Counted from the first letter of the stretch, positions 1 to 12,119 are shown. The stretch is 64,000 nucleotides of DNA from Mimachlamys varia (GCA_947623455.1 OX392534.1:41421426-41485425); one strand, 5' to 3'. A program made the numbers and translations. The notes: generated by a model from the letters alone, not told the origin.

Positions 1-478
1 GGATTGAACCTGAGTCAGAGAAAAGCTTTGTCACTTTCATTCTTGTTTTATTACGTTTTTTTAGGCTACTAACGTATAGTTAGCATTTGATCTGTACTTA
101 TTGCGACAGTAATTGTACCTTCCCTGTGTTTCCTGATGGGAGTCCGTCAGCTGTGATTTAATCAAATGGCCGTCATTCCGAACCATTTCCCCTTTTAGAG
201 ATTTGTATGGCTTACACTGAGATCTGTTGCTCTATGCTTTCTGATAGCAAACAGCAGGAGTGTTATTTTAAAAGACAAAACAATTGTAGCACAATGCATA
301 TAATACGCTTCCCTTAACATAAAACAAAATAGGATAAGGGCTCAATTATGCAGTCCCCCTAACCCCCTCCCCCCTCTCTCCCTTGTTTAGAATTGATATG
401 ATTGTATACATACAAGAATTTCTGTTGGGGATTGTATTAATCTAACAGTTTTGTTCAATTTTCTTTTTTTCTTTTCAG
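1..478. other. Intron-like AT-rich DNA
   Basis: No coding signal is seen. A C-rich tract lies at about 352-383. The last 40 bases form a textbook 3' splice region: a CTAAC branch-point-like motif near 441-446, then a long pyrimidine tract ending in TTTTCAG at 478. Confidence 0.4.
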
Positions 479-537
479 ATCGTACAGATATAGCTAAGCT
501 GGTAACTTGTCTTTCAACATTGACATTACAGTTTTAG
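479..537 (+). CDS. Candidate terminal coding exon, unidentified gene (partial)
   Basis: A very strong 3' splice site (CTAAC-like branch point about 32 bases upstream, 20-base T/C tract, CAG) precedes this segment. Only one frame stays open: two leading bases, then 18 codons from 481 reading RTDIAKLVTCLSTLTLQF and a TAG at 535-537. If real, it is the 3' end of a gene lying to the left of the window, entered through an intron that splits a codon after its first base. A weaker alternative is a 23-bp internal exon ending at 501, where CTG is followed by GTAACT. I recognise no family in so short a peptide. AT-rich DNA yields strong-looking acceptors by chance, so this stays tentative. Confidence 0.25.
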
Positions 538-2639
538 TGTGATATTTGAAATAATTTGAAATGATTGCAAATTCTGGGAATGGGATAGGAAAAAATGTCT
601 TTGTTGGCCATGTACGTCAAGTGAGGGATGGAAAACATAGCTGTGATACCCTTATCATCATAAGTTAGTAATTTATTGGAATGGTTTTGTATTGGTATGC
701 TAGTAAGTGGGTATCTTTTCAACCACAATTGGCTGAATTTAGACAGTTATAACTACAACTGTAGACTTTCGTCGATGCCCAAGGTACGGTTTGCGCTGTG
801 TGGGAGAAAAGTGAATTTTTTTTTATAGCCCAATCATCTAGATCTTAACTAGCATCTATTTAGCATAAGAGCAACAGGTTTTTTTCTTCAGAATTTTGAA
901 GGATCTTGTGTTGGATATTGAGCATCTGGTGGTTAATAATTGTGATACGAAATGGCGTAGTCCCGTAATGAACGGTTGTAACAGGAAATACAGAATCTTT
1001 GAAAGTGGTAAAAGCTTGTCGAACTTTCATGTTTTAAAGTCCGCACTTCCTTTGTGAATACACATGTTTTCACTAATGAAATTTCAAGATAAGCTAATTT
1101 GGGCAACACATATATATGGGTTAGCTGTAGTGCTTACCTCGTTAACTGGTTTTATGGCTGTGTAATTAGACCTCACCAAAATCTCCATCCGACTTGTAAT
1201 CGCGTCTGGGTTGCTGTGTATACTAGTCACTATTTTTCTCAGCACTTCTATATAGGCCAAGTTTAAGTTAAATCCTATTTAATCTTTAGTCTACGTTCTC
1301 GGTCCCACGCCATTTCTCCGTCATACAGTAAATCTTCAAATCATGGCATAAATTTTTAGCCACACATTATTTTTTATGCAGGATTTGAGCTGAAATATAG
1401 ACAGAAGAATTTGTAGAAAGGTCGCTGTAAATTTTCTATATTTTATGTACTGGTTATGATAATTTAACATTAAACCGTTTATTTCCTTAAAAAGTTGATG
1501 ACAGCAAAAATATTTCCTCAAAATCTTGAAAAGGAGTTACCAAATACATACAAAAATTTGCAGAAAAAAAGTGATTCCCATAAATCAAGATCATCCTTAA
1601 AATATTTTACTAATAAAAAACGTAGATTAACACGTACAATAGAGCTGGTGGATATTGCAACTTTTTCTGAGATTACAGAAGTATGTCATTATGGTACAAA
1701 ATTCTGTCAAGGATGAAAGCATTGAAATAATTGTAGAAAACTGTTTTTCAATGAACCACAGAAGTCGTATTGAAACCCAAATATGGCTATTTTACAACCA
1801 CAGACATTGCTTAGCTGATCTTGATGAGCCGTCTGCTCTCGTCGTAATCTCTAAAGATTTAGGTTTGTCTGCTGGTACACGGGAATCCACATCCTTTCTC
1901 TAAGCGTAACCTGTTATTTTGTATCACTTTGCAGCAATTCATATGAATTTCATGGATTTTCAAGGTCAAAAGCATTTCAAACAGACACCAATGGGTTCTT
2001 TGAAACAAATACATGCAGTACTTTCATTTCGGAAGGAGATTTGGTTCTTTATTGGTAATTGGATTTCAGGGAGAAAGTGAAAATGTTTAGTATTTAAGAA
2101 AACTAAGACCTGTTTTATTGAAACATGATGGAGAAAATGAGAAGCAATATGGACGTTTTCAGAGTCCTATACGGCTCTAAAGTAATATTGCACTTACCCA
2201 GCTGTTATTATAGGGAGTGATCGTGAACAAAACCAGTTTGGTGTACGTAATATTCAAATCAATAAAAATTCTGATTTACTGCTTGTTATATGGTGCAAGA
2301 AAGATTTTAACATGCTTTTATTGGGAATCGAAGGTTTCAATATCCATTATCAAATTATACCAACATGATATGTGATACACTGTAAAGTTATGATGATGAT
2401 GATGCAGCTATGAGTGAAACTGTGCAAAAAACATTTGTTAGATCACATTTAAGTTCACCTCCCACAATGCATTGAATTAACCATTTCCAAACATCCTCAA
2501 ACTTGAAAGTTTTTAAGATTTTATTCTATGTAATGCTTATAAACACATCACTATGATGCCTCTTCTAATTGGTTGAGTTTGCTTATTGTATTTGTAAGTT
2601 TATCGCTGATCTTTGTGATATTGTATTATAATTAACATA
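538..2639 (+). other. Possible 3' UTR, otherwise unassigned
   Basis: This is AT-rich sequence with no recognisable coding region. If the exon ending at 537 is real, it would be 3' untranslated sequence up to the polyadenylation signal at 2640. It holds an earlier AATAAA at 2261-2266 and a short (ATG)n stretch at about 2391-2404. The overlapping frames of 60-80 residues at 1495-1903 show no domain and look like chance. Confidence 0.2.
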
Positions 2640-2645
2640 AATAAA
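2640..2645 (+). promoter_or_regulatory. Candidate polyadenylation signal AATAAA
   Basis: A canonical AATAAA is followed within 15-45 bases by a GT-rich stretch (TTGGTTTGTGTGTTTGAG), the usual downstream element for cleavage factors. Hexamer plus GT-rich element is more than most AATAAA hits in this window offer. It would end a transcript from the plus strand near 2660. Confidence 0.35.
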
Positions 2646-2689
2646 AATTGTTTCTTTAGTTTGGTTTGTGTGTTTGAGTTTTACATCAT

Positions 2690-2830
2690 TAAAGAACATG
2701 CCAGGTTTTAGTGGTGGATGAAAACCACTGACCTATGGCTAGTATCTGGCAACTGACCCCCCCCCCCTGTACAGACCCCGAACTTAAGACCCAGAGGTGG
2801 ATGGCTAGTGGTAGCCTGGCCACAGCAGTA
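2690..2830 (-). repeat. Degraded dispersed repeat with tRNA-like B-box region
   Basis: The segment reads like a decayed copy of a repeat I associate with bivalve genomes: an AAAACCACTGACCT block, a CTGGCAACTG block, then a GAACTTAAGACCCAGAGG block that resembles a tRNA-type B box and T arm on the minus strand. An 11-C run at 2757-2767 interrupts it. No target-site duplication is obvious. The identification rests on memory of similar repeats, not on an alignment. Confidence 0.3.
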
Positions 2831-3729
2831 CCAAATAATTAATAAAACTCCACATTTTAAAAAATTAAATCAAATAAAACATCTTGGTTTTCTGATAATC
2901 TTTTTTATTAAATGCATAAAAAACAGTATGTTGTACCATGAACAGTTTGATAGCTATGACATCAATTTGTTAATTATCCTATAGTGTTTTAATATTGTAG
3001 ATTGTAATAGTCAAACTTAATCCAAAATGGGTTTTGTTTTTTGTCAAAATGATAGCAAAAATCATGATAGTCAAAACGGGCTGCACTGTAGGTATCCCTA
3101 GACAATACCTTTATGAAGATATAAAGCATAAAACACAATTTCACTGAAATGTCAAAATGTGTTGTTCGTAAAAGATTCTCGCGAAATATCATAAAAGTGT
3201 AGGCTGTTCTGCAGTATATCATTCCGTTGACCTATAGAAATGCAAGTACATATGTTAGGTTGGGTACCGCCATACCTTAACAGTGCAGCCATATTGATCA
3301 GGATCGTAACGGAGATTGGATTAGTGGTTAGCGGGATAAAGGCTTTAGATGAATGTAGCCAATCATTGATATAGAAATAGATTAGCAGTGTTACTCTCTG
3401 TAAAAGGTAGAGTTAGTGCTTGTTGATTAGGGCCGTATTTTATCCCACTGAAATAAAAAAAATAAAACAAGCTTTGAGTGTGTGTTGTTATGGCCATGTG
3501 TTGGCTATGACAGTCAGTTCAGATGCTCGTGGGAATGGTGTTGTGTCTGAAGATAAGCCCACCGTCGATTTACCCTCCGATAGTCAGTGTCTGATTGGGG
3601 CAAGGTGGTGCCAGTCTTTTACCAGTACTGAACACATTGGAGGGACTGACCCTGGTGAATCTAGCTTCTGGCTTGGAACCTCAAGTCTCAATAGATATCC
3701 AAACACTTCATACGTTGATCCAAGGTATG
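2831..3729. other. Unassigned non-coding DNA
   Basis: A 121-residue frame is open at 3420-3785, but other frames on both strands are open over the same bases and its end runs into a short tandem repeat. It has no signal peptide, membrane segment or domain that I recognise. I treat it as chance. Confidence 0.3.
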
Positions 3730-3812
3730 GAGTCCAGTCGGAGTTCCAATGTTTTGAGCCCAGTACGAGTTCCAATGTTAATTGAGCCCAGTCCGAGTTT
3801 CAATGGATATCT
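3730..3812. repeat. Short tandem repeat, about 28 bp x 3
   Basis: Three imperfect units each contain GAG(T/C)CCAGT followed by CGAGTT(C/T)CAATG. The surrounding 3660-4200 region has further weak echoes of the same words, suggesting an older, decayed array. Confidence 0.65.
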
Positions 3813-3890
3813 GATATTTCGAGTCGTATTAGATGCTTAAGATGTTCAACTTTTTCAATTACTGAATATTACAAAAAAAAAATTCTCCAG

Positions 3891-4045
3891 TTAAGATCTC
3901 CAAGTTTTGGACCTCATTTCAAGTGACAAACAATGGTTGAGTTGCTTAGATACTGATTCTACATTTTTTTTTTCAAATTAAATCTCCATTTTTTGGACCT
4001 CATTTCTAGTGACAATGGTTGCAAGGCTTAGGACCTAATTCTACA
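3891..4045. repeat. Imperfect direct duplication, about 87 bp x 2
   Basis: Two units start at 3891 and 3978. Each runs TTAA(G)ATCTCC, TTTTGGACCTCATTTC, AGTGACAA, CAATGGTTG, then CTTAG and TTCTACAT. The first unit carries a long T run at its end. Confidence 0.65.
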
Positions 4046-5628
4046 TGCAGTAGATATCCAACCATTGGGGCATCATTAATGGTCCTACAAGATTGCGAAC
4101 ATTGGGTCCTCACCTCGATCTCACATCAATCTCCAATTTAGAATATGAGTTTTGAGTTTCGTAAATGGACTTCCAAACTTCCGACATTGATCATTTCAAG
4201 TCGGGAAAGAAAGTCTGTCACCTGATTTTGATATCGACTGGATCATGCTAAGTTTTTAAACATGGGTCCGCAGGTTTCGAGTTTTCCTTGATATTAAGAA
4301 AAGGAACCTCATTTTCCAAAAGGCATATATTACACAGTCTATTTTACTTTCTCAATCTTTATATAAGATATGCAAAAATAAACAAAAAACATTTCATTAA
4401 GGTACAGATACTTATAATACAAAATCTTATTTGTTTCCTTGAGTTATTTGTACATAAAAACCTTTTTAGTTATATGAAGTACATGACATTTTGTAAGTTT
4501 TATCTTCAGTATTAAAAAAAACCTACTTGAGTTTAAATTCACATTCAATTTGACAGTTTAGTATCAGAATTTCACATATACATAACGGGTTCATTGTGTA
4601 AATGCCAAGTAGTTTTCACAATTGTTTTTATGCAAACAAATCTTGTACATAAATATTTTATCTTATGTTTTTGCTACTGTTTCAATCTAAGCTTTCTTTA
4701 ATGTACACAGCTGGTTCTGTCCATTTGATGAAAAGTCTGGCATTTTCGATAAAAAAATCATCTATTAACAAGTTTATCTACAATTGTTTTTTACAATGCT
4801 CCATGTTTGTGACATAGCGTTTCTGTATGTGCTAGCCATTATCATCAACATCTTGTATCTGTCTGTGGTCTGTCAATCAGGTTTTCAAATGTCTATAGAT
4901 AATATCTGTACTTATATATACACACAAATTTCAGGCCAGCGGCACCAAAAAAGGTTTTCCAAGTTCTAAATGCAGGCCTTGGTCCCCGGTGATTGGTTTC
5001 ACTATTAATGGTCTGTTTGTTTGTGGACAAATTCAACATGGCCTTTCAGACTTTGTTCATATGTCTGCCCATTGACCATATCACTCTTTCTCACCCAATC
5101 AACTTGGTCATAGCAGAATTTTGACCATGCATGCTCCGTCTAAAGGCTGCAATGGTCATTGTCTTGTTTTCACTTCTGTTTGGGAATCTTTCTAAACCAA
5201 CTAAATCAATGCTCGAAACAACATATATTTTGCATGAAATTTTTTAATTTGTTTGAATTGCTGATAAAGAAATGTATTTTAGGTTGAATGAAACTTGTCT
5301 GATGTAATCTATTAAGGTCATACATTTATGTTAGAAAGCCATTTCAACTTATAGGTAAGATAGGTTTTTTAAGACAGATTAAAAGTATCTTAATTGGGTA
5401 ATCTCTGGTAGCATTTGAACAAATTAACCAGCTGACACTAGCTATAGGTGTAATCAGGTCACATGAATGTTTTCGTTTCTGCTAATCTAGTGTTTATCAG
5501 TCAAGCTTCTGTAGGAATGTGTCCATGACAACCCTCTAGGTCACAGCAGGGTAACTAAAGTGCATTTTTTTATGAAGACATTTTTTATCACCAGCAGACT
5601 AATTTTTATGGGTTTTTTTTACTTTCAG
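4046..5628. other. Intron-like DNA, no feature seen
   Basis: AT-rich sequence with only short chance frames. The final bases form the acceptor of the microexon candidate: CTAAT near 5598 and a T-rich tract ending in ACTTTCAG at 5628. Confidence 0.3.
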
Positions 5629-5665
5629 AAAGAAGCAAACAGTTGAAAGTGAATCAAGTCTACAG
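5629..5665 (+). CDS. Candidate 37-bp microexon
   Basis: This has the best pair of splice signals noticed in the window. Upstream are a branch-point-like CTAAT and a T-rich tract ending in TTTCAG. Downstream is CAG followed by GTAAGT, a full match to the U1 consensus. One frame is open: a single leading base, then 12 codons reading KKQTVESESSLQ. The exon therefore enters in the middle of a codon and leaves on a codon boundary. The peptide is polar and charged, like a linker in a cytoplasmic or nuclear protein; I cannot name it. Its length is not a multiple of three, so skipping it would change the downstream frame. A chance pairing remains possible. Confidence 0.45.
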
Positions 5666-8354
5666 GTAAGTTTGAAATTTTCAATTTTTGTTTTTTTGCC
5701 AAGTGGAAATTTTCGCTTATTTCATTGGCATTAAATCTCCGCGAATATAAACACACAAACATATTAATACCACTCAAACTCTTCAGTGTATTATAGTATT
5801 ATGGGTACACCATGCAAAACAGCATGACAGCACGAAATTTTTACATCGCAAACAGTTTGGATGCTGACTAAACGAAAAAATTCCACATGCAAAAATATTG
5901 GCTTCTACAGTAGGTTTTCTCATAATCGAAGAATTATAAAGCTATCTTGTTTGTGTATACGTATATATTTGGTTGTTTAGGACTCACACAAGTAAATAAT
6001 TTACTATATGTTATTACTAAGCTTTAGAGCTAATAACTTTAATATTTGAAGTTCAACACTAGTGACAACTGCCTGGATTCACAGATAAATTCATGGAAAA
6101 GATTTCAAATGGCATTTTATCAGGAGGCATTTTAGCTCACTACGGGCGTCTGCTTCGGACAACCAGAAATTTACATGTCAAACCAGTGAAATGGGACAGG
6201 AACATCCTCTGACATTTGACCCCATATCAATCCGCCATCAAATATCAAAATCTACCAAAAGTAAACATTTTTGTAAAGTTAAATATCTATAGATTTCATT
6301 CGATGCAGAATATGTCAACAATTACCTATTAAGATTATTCAGAATCACTGTACTTAGCCGGAACAAATTTTCAGTAGGGACTACAAATGTATGAAACACT
6401 TTGTGATAGGCTGATTTAGTTGTGTGAGTCCTTTAGCATGATCATCAACATGTTACCATAGTGTGTTCGATACACTATAACACATTACCATTGTACTTTT
6501 TGAAAATATTGCTGAACTAAAGATGAGGTTTGTTGTCAATAACTTTAGTATACTTATCAATCATTAAGAAGCTTCATGACCTGAGATTTTTTATATTTGA
6601 TATCAGACAGGCTAAAGTGTGTCATATATCATTATTTCTCCGTTCCAACGTAGATGCAGCACACGACATTTCCTGTTTGAGGAAACTTGATCGACTGTGA
6701 TCAGTGCCCTCTAGCTCAGAAACTTTACCAATATTGTTTTTCTAAATCCGGACTTCGAAGTCTATAAAATATGTTTAGTATTTTGTCGGCAGACATTCAC
6801 AAATATGACACCATCACAATGTCATGTGACATCATAAAATTGTCATGGTGATCAGCCGAACATTGTTTATAGCCAAAGCAGTCGACAACCATCATTGTCT
6901 GATATGGAGTAGCTGTACCACAATAATTACTGTGTAGCTTTTGTCGACGGCTCAATTGTGTATGTATATCATAAGTGTACTGGGTTTTTTTTTCAAAATA
7001 TTTCGGTAGAAAATTGTATGTTTGATGTATTCAATGGTCACTTCTAGAAAAAATGTTGATTGTACAGAAGCTATGGTTTTTACTTTTTCAACATTTTCAT
7101 ATCCTCGACACCAGCATATGATAGAATCAGCTCTTTTTTCTCACATTTCTATAGTGACAAAATCAATTTCACACTTGCGAATAACTTGATATAAATCTGT
7201 GATCAATCTGGACAATTTCAGAGAAACAGAATCGGTGCGTCTGACTAGCATGTTTTAATTATAATTGAGAGCACAGTGTCACCGACTGCTGTACACTGAT
7301 AGGAGGACGGACATCAAGCCCACTGGTGTTTGTTAGGCCCATTGTATCATAAACCCATCACTTTTAATTTGTTACAATGAGCATTTTAACAATTGCAAGT
7401 TTCCTTCCACATTCCTGAACAATTAATTTTCCTCTTGTCCAACCGTGAAACCCATTTCCGTAAACAGCAGATCATCTGAAACCTGTCCAATTAAAAAATG
7501 AAAAAAGTGAGGAATTGAGTTTTTGGATGCATTCATTCAAAAGGGAATTTGATGTGCATCGGCCGTCGTCCACCAGATACGTGTCAGAGACCCGCCATTA
7601 CAACAATATTGATATTTGAACTTTTTTCGGAAGACATGATATTGCCTTTATCATAAATATGATACGGATGATCCGATGTGAGAATTGAGTGGTGAATTAT
7701 TTATGGGTCTCCTCGGTGGGCTGACGTTGTAATACCGTTACTCTATCTCTGCTGGGACGTCCCCGAGCTCGTGTCCACAATCACAGTTAGGCCCCTTCCT
7801 ACGTGGTATTGTTTCGTAAGTGTCTGATACAGGAACTACCGCCATTACCAAAGTAGTTTTAAATGTTGGAAGAAGAGGTTTTATTCTCCGTATTTTTCAT
7901 TTACGACCAGACACATTCAATGTGTACATGATTCCGATTATTGTTCTTCGTTTGTATTTTCTCCATTTGGACGTGTTCTTTGATCCCTAAGGAGGGTTTT
8001 GTCGGATTGTGAGGATATAATGTGATTTCATGAGTGGTCATACAATTACGTGTTCAATGTTTGATGATACATCCATTGTTAAACCCATGTTTCTGTTTGT
8101 AGGTTTAATGTCTGTGTTTGTTGAAATCATCTTATTATCAGGATATTGAAATTAATTTTATGTCTGTCCTTGATGTTTAAGAAACTATTTGGCTCCTATA
8201 GTATACATACATTGATATAATGTTTTGTTCTAATTAATGCAATATTAAATTTGTTGCCTTTTGTTAAAACTCAATGACTCATGATATATATTTATATTAA
8301 TATGAATGTACATGCACAATAAATAATAGCAGGACTTTGATCAGGTTGCTGACA
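5666..8354. other. Intron-like DNA with no recognised element
   Basis: No coding frame or repeat family is recognised. The part from about 7200 to 7850 is less AT-rich and less repetitive than the rest, a texture sometimes seen in conserved non-coding DNA, but nothing in the bases proves that. Confidence 0.25.
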
Positions 8355-9210
8355 AATTGAAAAAAAAAATGCCAAATAAGGTTAAAGGAAAATCAAAAGT
8401 TAGCAAATCAGTTTGCAAACAAAGGTACAAATAGCAAATTAGATTACAGGCAAAGGTATATATGGCAAATCAGGTATCAGGCAAAGATAAAAATTGCAAA
8501 TCAAATAAAGGGCAAAGGTTGAAATAGCAATCAAGTTACAGACATGGTAGAGAAGGCCAATAAGGATATAGGCAAAGGTAGAAAAGGCCAATAAGGATAT
8601 AGGCAAAGGTAGAAAAGGCCAATAAGGTTACAGGCAAAGGTAGAAAAGGCCAATAAGGATATAGGCAAAGGTAGAAATGGCCAATAAGGGTTACAGGCAA
8701 AGGTAGAAAAGGCCAATAAGGGTTACAGGCAAAGGTAGAAAAGGCCAATAAGGGTTACAGGCAAAGGTAGAAAAGGCCAATTGGGTTACAGGCAAAGGTA
8801 GAAAAGGCCAATTAGGTTATAGGCAAAGGTAGAAAAGGCCAATAAGGATATAGGCAAAGGTAGAAATGGCCAATAAGGGTTACAGGCAAAGGTAGAAAAG
8901 GCCAATAAGGGTTACAGGCAAAGGTAGAAAAGGCCAATAAGGGTTACAGGCAAAGGTAGAAAAGGCCAATTGGGTTACAGGCAAAGGTAGAAATGGCCAA
9001 TTAGGTTATAGGCAAAGGTAGAAAAGGCCAATTAGGTTATAGGCAAAGGTAGAAAAGGCCAAATAGGTAACAGGCAAAGGTAGAAAAGGAAAATTACAGT
9101 CGTAGTTAATCAGGTCAGAGGTAGTTTTGACTAATCAAATTGGAGACATTTTGAAACTACCAATAAGATCACAGATATTGGTAGACACTACCAATTAGGC
9201 TAAATTATAA
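8355..9210. repeat. Minisatellite, about 30-32-bp unit, with 189-bp higher-order repeat
   Basis: Some 25 units are built from GGCAAAGGTAGAAAAGGCC followed by AATAAGGGTTACA, or by the variants AATAAGGATATA and AATTGGGTTACA. The centre (8540-9080) is nearly perfect. Both edges decay gradually: 8355-8530 has units with A-rich drift and 9090-9210 has remnants such as CACTACCAATTAGGC. A block of six units starting at 8641 is repeated at 8830 with the same order of variants. The minus-strand frames over this array are by-products of the repeat. Confidence 0.93.
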
Positions 9211-9810
9211 TTATAGCTGAAACCAATTATTTTGTGTTTTTTGACGAATTAGCTTGATAGGATATGAAACACTAGCTAGACATAACATCCTCTAAGACAG
9301 TACGTGTTACATCGATGTTATTCAATGTATATTTTCATATAAAGGATAAACATCACTAAGTGTTTCTGTCTATTTCCTTGTGTTTTGAATAATTCAGATC
9401 CATATTTATGGACCGTCTAGTGCTGATATAACCGCTGGTCTATGAGGAACACACAAGTCAGCCATGATGGCTGGTGTATTAGGGAGTGGAGAACTATATT
9501 AGGTAGGCTGATGTCGGGGTACAGGGATACTATATTAGATCATATATTTATCTGGACAGATCAGAAGACAGCTGTCTCCTCTATCACAACAGCTAGGAGA
9601 TGTGTGATTATATGTCCAGCGGCAAGGCTGAATAACGGCCAGAAAACAGGGACATCCAGAATCGTGTCTGTCATCCTACATAGACTCGGTATGTACTAGA
9701 TATACAAAACTGATTGTGGATCAGATCATGGTCAATAAAATGGCTTAACTCACTTCTTCTGTGGAGATACATCACGGTGTGAGGAGAAGTCACGTGTGCA
9801 GAAGTAAGGA
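9211..9810. other. Unassigned spacer between arrays
   Basis: A chance-like 85-residue frame is open at 9442-9699. I see no domain, SINE or TIR element here. Confidence 0.3.
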
Positions 9811-10160
9811 TTGTTTTATTACAGAGGTTAGGTGTCGGTGTAGGGAGGGGTCTGTTTTAGTCAGTTGTAGCGTTTTATATAAGAAAAAGTATCTGGAGTG
9901 AGCTTTTTGTACAGATAAAGCTGTGTTTTATTACAGAGGTTAGTTGTCGGTGTATGGACGGGTCTGTTTTAGTCAGTTGTAGCGTTTTATATAAGACAAG
10001 GTATCCGGAGTAAGCTGTTTGTACCAGATAAAGCTGTGTTTTATGACGGTGGTAGATGTTGGATAAGGGAAAAATGTCGATGTAGAGAGGTGTCAGTGTA
10101 GGGAGGTCAAGTTTTTATGAGTTGTACTATTCTGTTTGTAGCAGATAAAGTAGTGTTTTT
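9811..10160. repeat. Tandem repeat, about 113-bp unit x 3
   Basis: Units begin near 9813, 9926 and 10039. Each has TTTTATTACAGAGGTTAG (decayed in the third), GTGTCGGTGTA, GGGTCTGTTTTAGTCAGTTG, a TTTATATAAGA word and CAGATAAAG. The GTCGGTGTAGGGAGG part of the unit looks like the seed of the 18-bp array that follows directly. Confidence 0.8.
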
Positions 10161-11226
10161 GTGACAGTGGTATATATCAGTATAGGGAGGTGTTATTGTT
10201 CGGAAGTGTCAGTGTAAGGCAGTATCAGTGTATGGATGTGTCAGCATAGTGAGGTGTCAGTGTAGGAAGGTGTCAATGTAGGGAGGAATCAGTGTAGGGA
10301 GGTGTCAGTTTAGGGAAGTGTCATTGTAGGGAGGTGTCAGTGTAGGGAGGTGTCAGTATGAAAGTGGTAGGAGTCAGTGTAGGGAGGTGTCAGTATGACA
10401 GTTGTAGGTAAGGCGTCAGTGGAGGGAGGTATCAGTGTAGGGAGGTGTCAGTCTAGGGAAGTGTCAGTATAGGGATGTGTCAGTGTAGGGAGGTGTCAGT
10501 ATGACAGTAGTAGGTGTCAGTGTAGGGAGGTGTCAGTATGACAGTAGTAGGTGTCAGTGTAGGGAGGTGTCAGTCTAGGGAAGTGACAGTGTAGGGAGGT
10601 GTCAGTGTAGGGAGGAGTCAGTGTAGGGAGGTGTCAGTATGACAGTAGTAGATGTCAGTGTAGGGAGGTGTCAGTGTAGAGAGGTGACAGTGTAGGGGGT
10701 GTCAGTATGACAGTGGTAGGTGTCAGTGTATTGATGTGTCAGTGTAAGGAGGTGTCAGTGTAGAGAGGTGACGGTGTAGGGGTTGTCAGTATGACAGTGA
10801 TAGGTGTCAGTGTAGTGAGGTATCAGTGTAAGGAGGTGTCAGTGTAGAAAGTTGACGGTGTAGGGGGTATCAGTATGACAGTGGTAGGTGTGGCAGTGAA
10901 GGGGGGTGTCAGTATGTCAGTGTAGTGAGGTGTCAGTATAGGAGGGTGTCAGTATGACAGTTGTAGGTGCCAGTGTAGTGATGTGTCAGTGTATGGAGGT
11001 ATCAGTGTAGTGAGGTGTAAGTGTAGGGAGGTGTCAGTGTATGGAGGTGTCTGTATGACAGTTGTAGATGCCAGTGTAGTGAGGTGTCAGCGAAGAGAGG
11101 TGTCAGTATGTCAGTGGTAGGTGTCAGTGTAGGGAGGTGTTAGTGTAGTGAGGTGTCAGTGTAGGAGGGTGTCAGTATGACAGTGGTAGGTGTCAGTGTA
11201 GGGAGGTGTTAGTTTGACAGTGGTAA
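10161..11226. repeat. Minisatellite, about 18-bp unit
   Basis: Dozens of copies of AGTGTAGGGAGGTGTC occur with many point variants (TAGTGAGG, TAAGGAGG, TAGAGAGG). A second word, AGTATGACAGTGGTAGG, breaks in at irregular intervals of several units, giving a loose higher-order pattern. The array is G-rich on the plus strand and borders the 113-bp repeat without a gap. Confidence 0.93.
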
Positions 11227-11780
11227 GTGTATATTACTGCACCTTTGTGACATATGCCTTGCATCTTGTCCTCACCAGCCATTTTTGTCCCTGAAACATT
11301 CCTCATAAATTAATCTGAAATTCTCTAACAGTACCCTAAACATTAACTAGCAGATCTGTAACTGTGTTGTCTCCCCTGGCAGGAGAACTCTCCATAAATC
11401 TCAGAATCCAATATGGAATAAATACTAATTACCTCGTAAAGTAAGAAAGCGGTATGATGAGGTGTGCACAGTCTTATTAGACACTTTGCAACCTGTTTAA
11501 TTTTTCATGACGTGTCGAGCTAGTGTTGGTAAATGATCAATACGGACTGATTGAATAGTCCTGGTGAACCAAATGTTTGAGGCCAGTGGCAGTAAACAGT
11601 GTTTAGGGAAGTGCACTGACTCCCCTTTTACATCCGCACCTCACACTTTGACAAATTTTTATGATGCTTAAATGTCAAAGGCCAAGGAAATTTGATTGAG
11701 ATATACGCTATATACTTTCAAGTGATCTAGCAGCAAGGCTTAATTTTAGTTGTACATATTTATGTTTCATAAAAAATAAT
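11227..11780. other. Unassigned spacer between arrays
   Basis: Single-copy-looking AT-rich DNA with no coding signal and no recognised element. Confidence 0.3.
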
Positions 11781-12064
11781 AATTTAAATATTACGGCAAG
11801 TTGATTCTCTGACAAATTTAAATGTTTCGTCAAATTGATTCTCCGCCTAATTTAAATATTACAGCAAGTTGATTCTCAGACAAATTTAAATGTTGCGACA
11901 AGTTGATTCTCTGACAAATTTAAATGTTGCGGCAATTGATTCTCCGACTAATTTAAATATTACAGCAAGTTGATTCTCAGACAAATTTAAATGTTGCGAC
12001 AAGTTGATTCTCCAACTTGAAATGTTACGGCAAGTCGATTTTCCGACAAATTTACATTTTGTGG
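11781..12064. repeat. Minisatellite, about 34-bp unit x 8
   Basis: Units join GCAAGTTGATTCTC and GACAAATTTAAATGTT, alternating between versions with TTGCG and with TTACAG or TTACGG. A minus-strand frame over 11886-12086 is a by-product of the array. Confidence 0.88.
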
Positions 12065-12119
12065 TTTTGACATGGTGTCTGTTCACATCGGTATATCAGT
12101 ACCTGAACACTCTCTACAA

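Noticed and set aside
3420..3785. 121-residue frame
   Set aside because: Frames on the same and opposite strand are also open, and there is no recognisable domain, signal or splice support.
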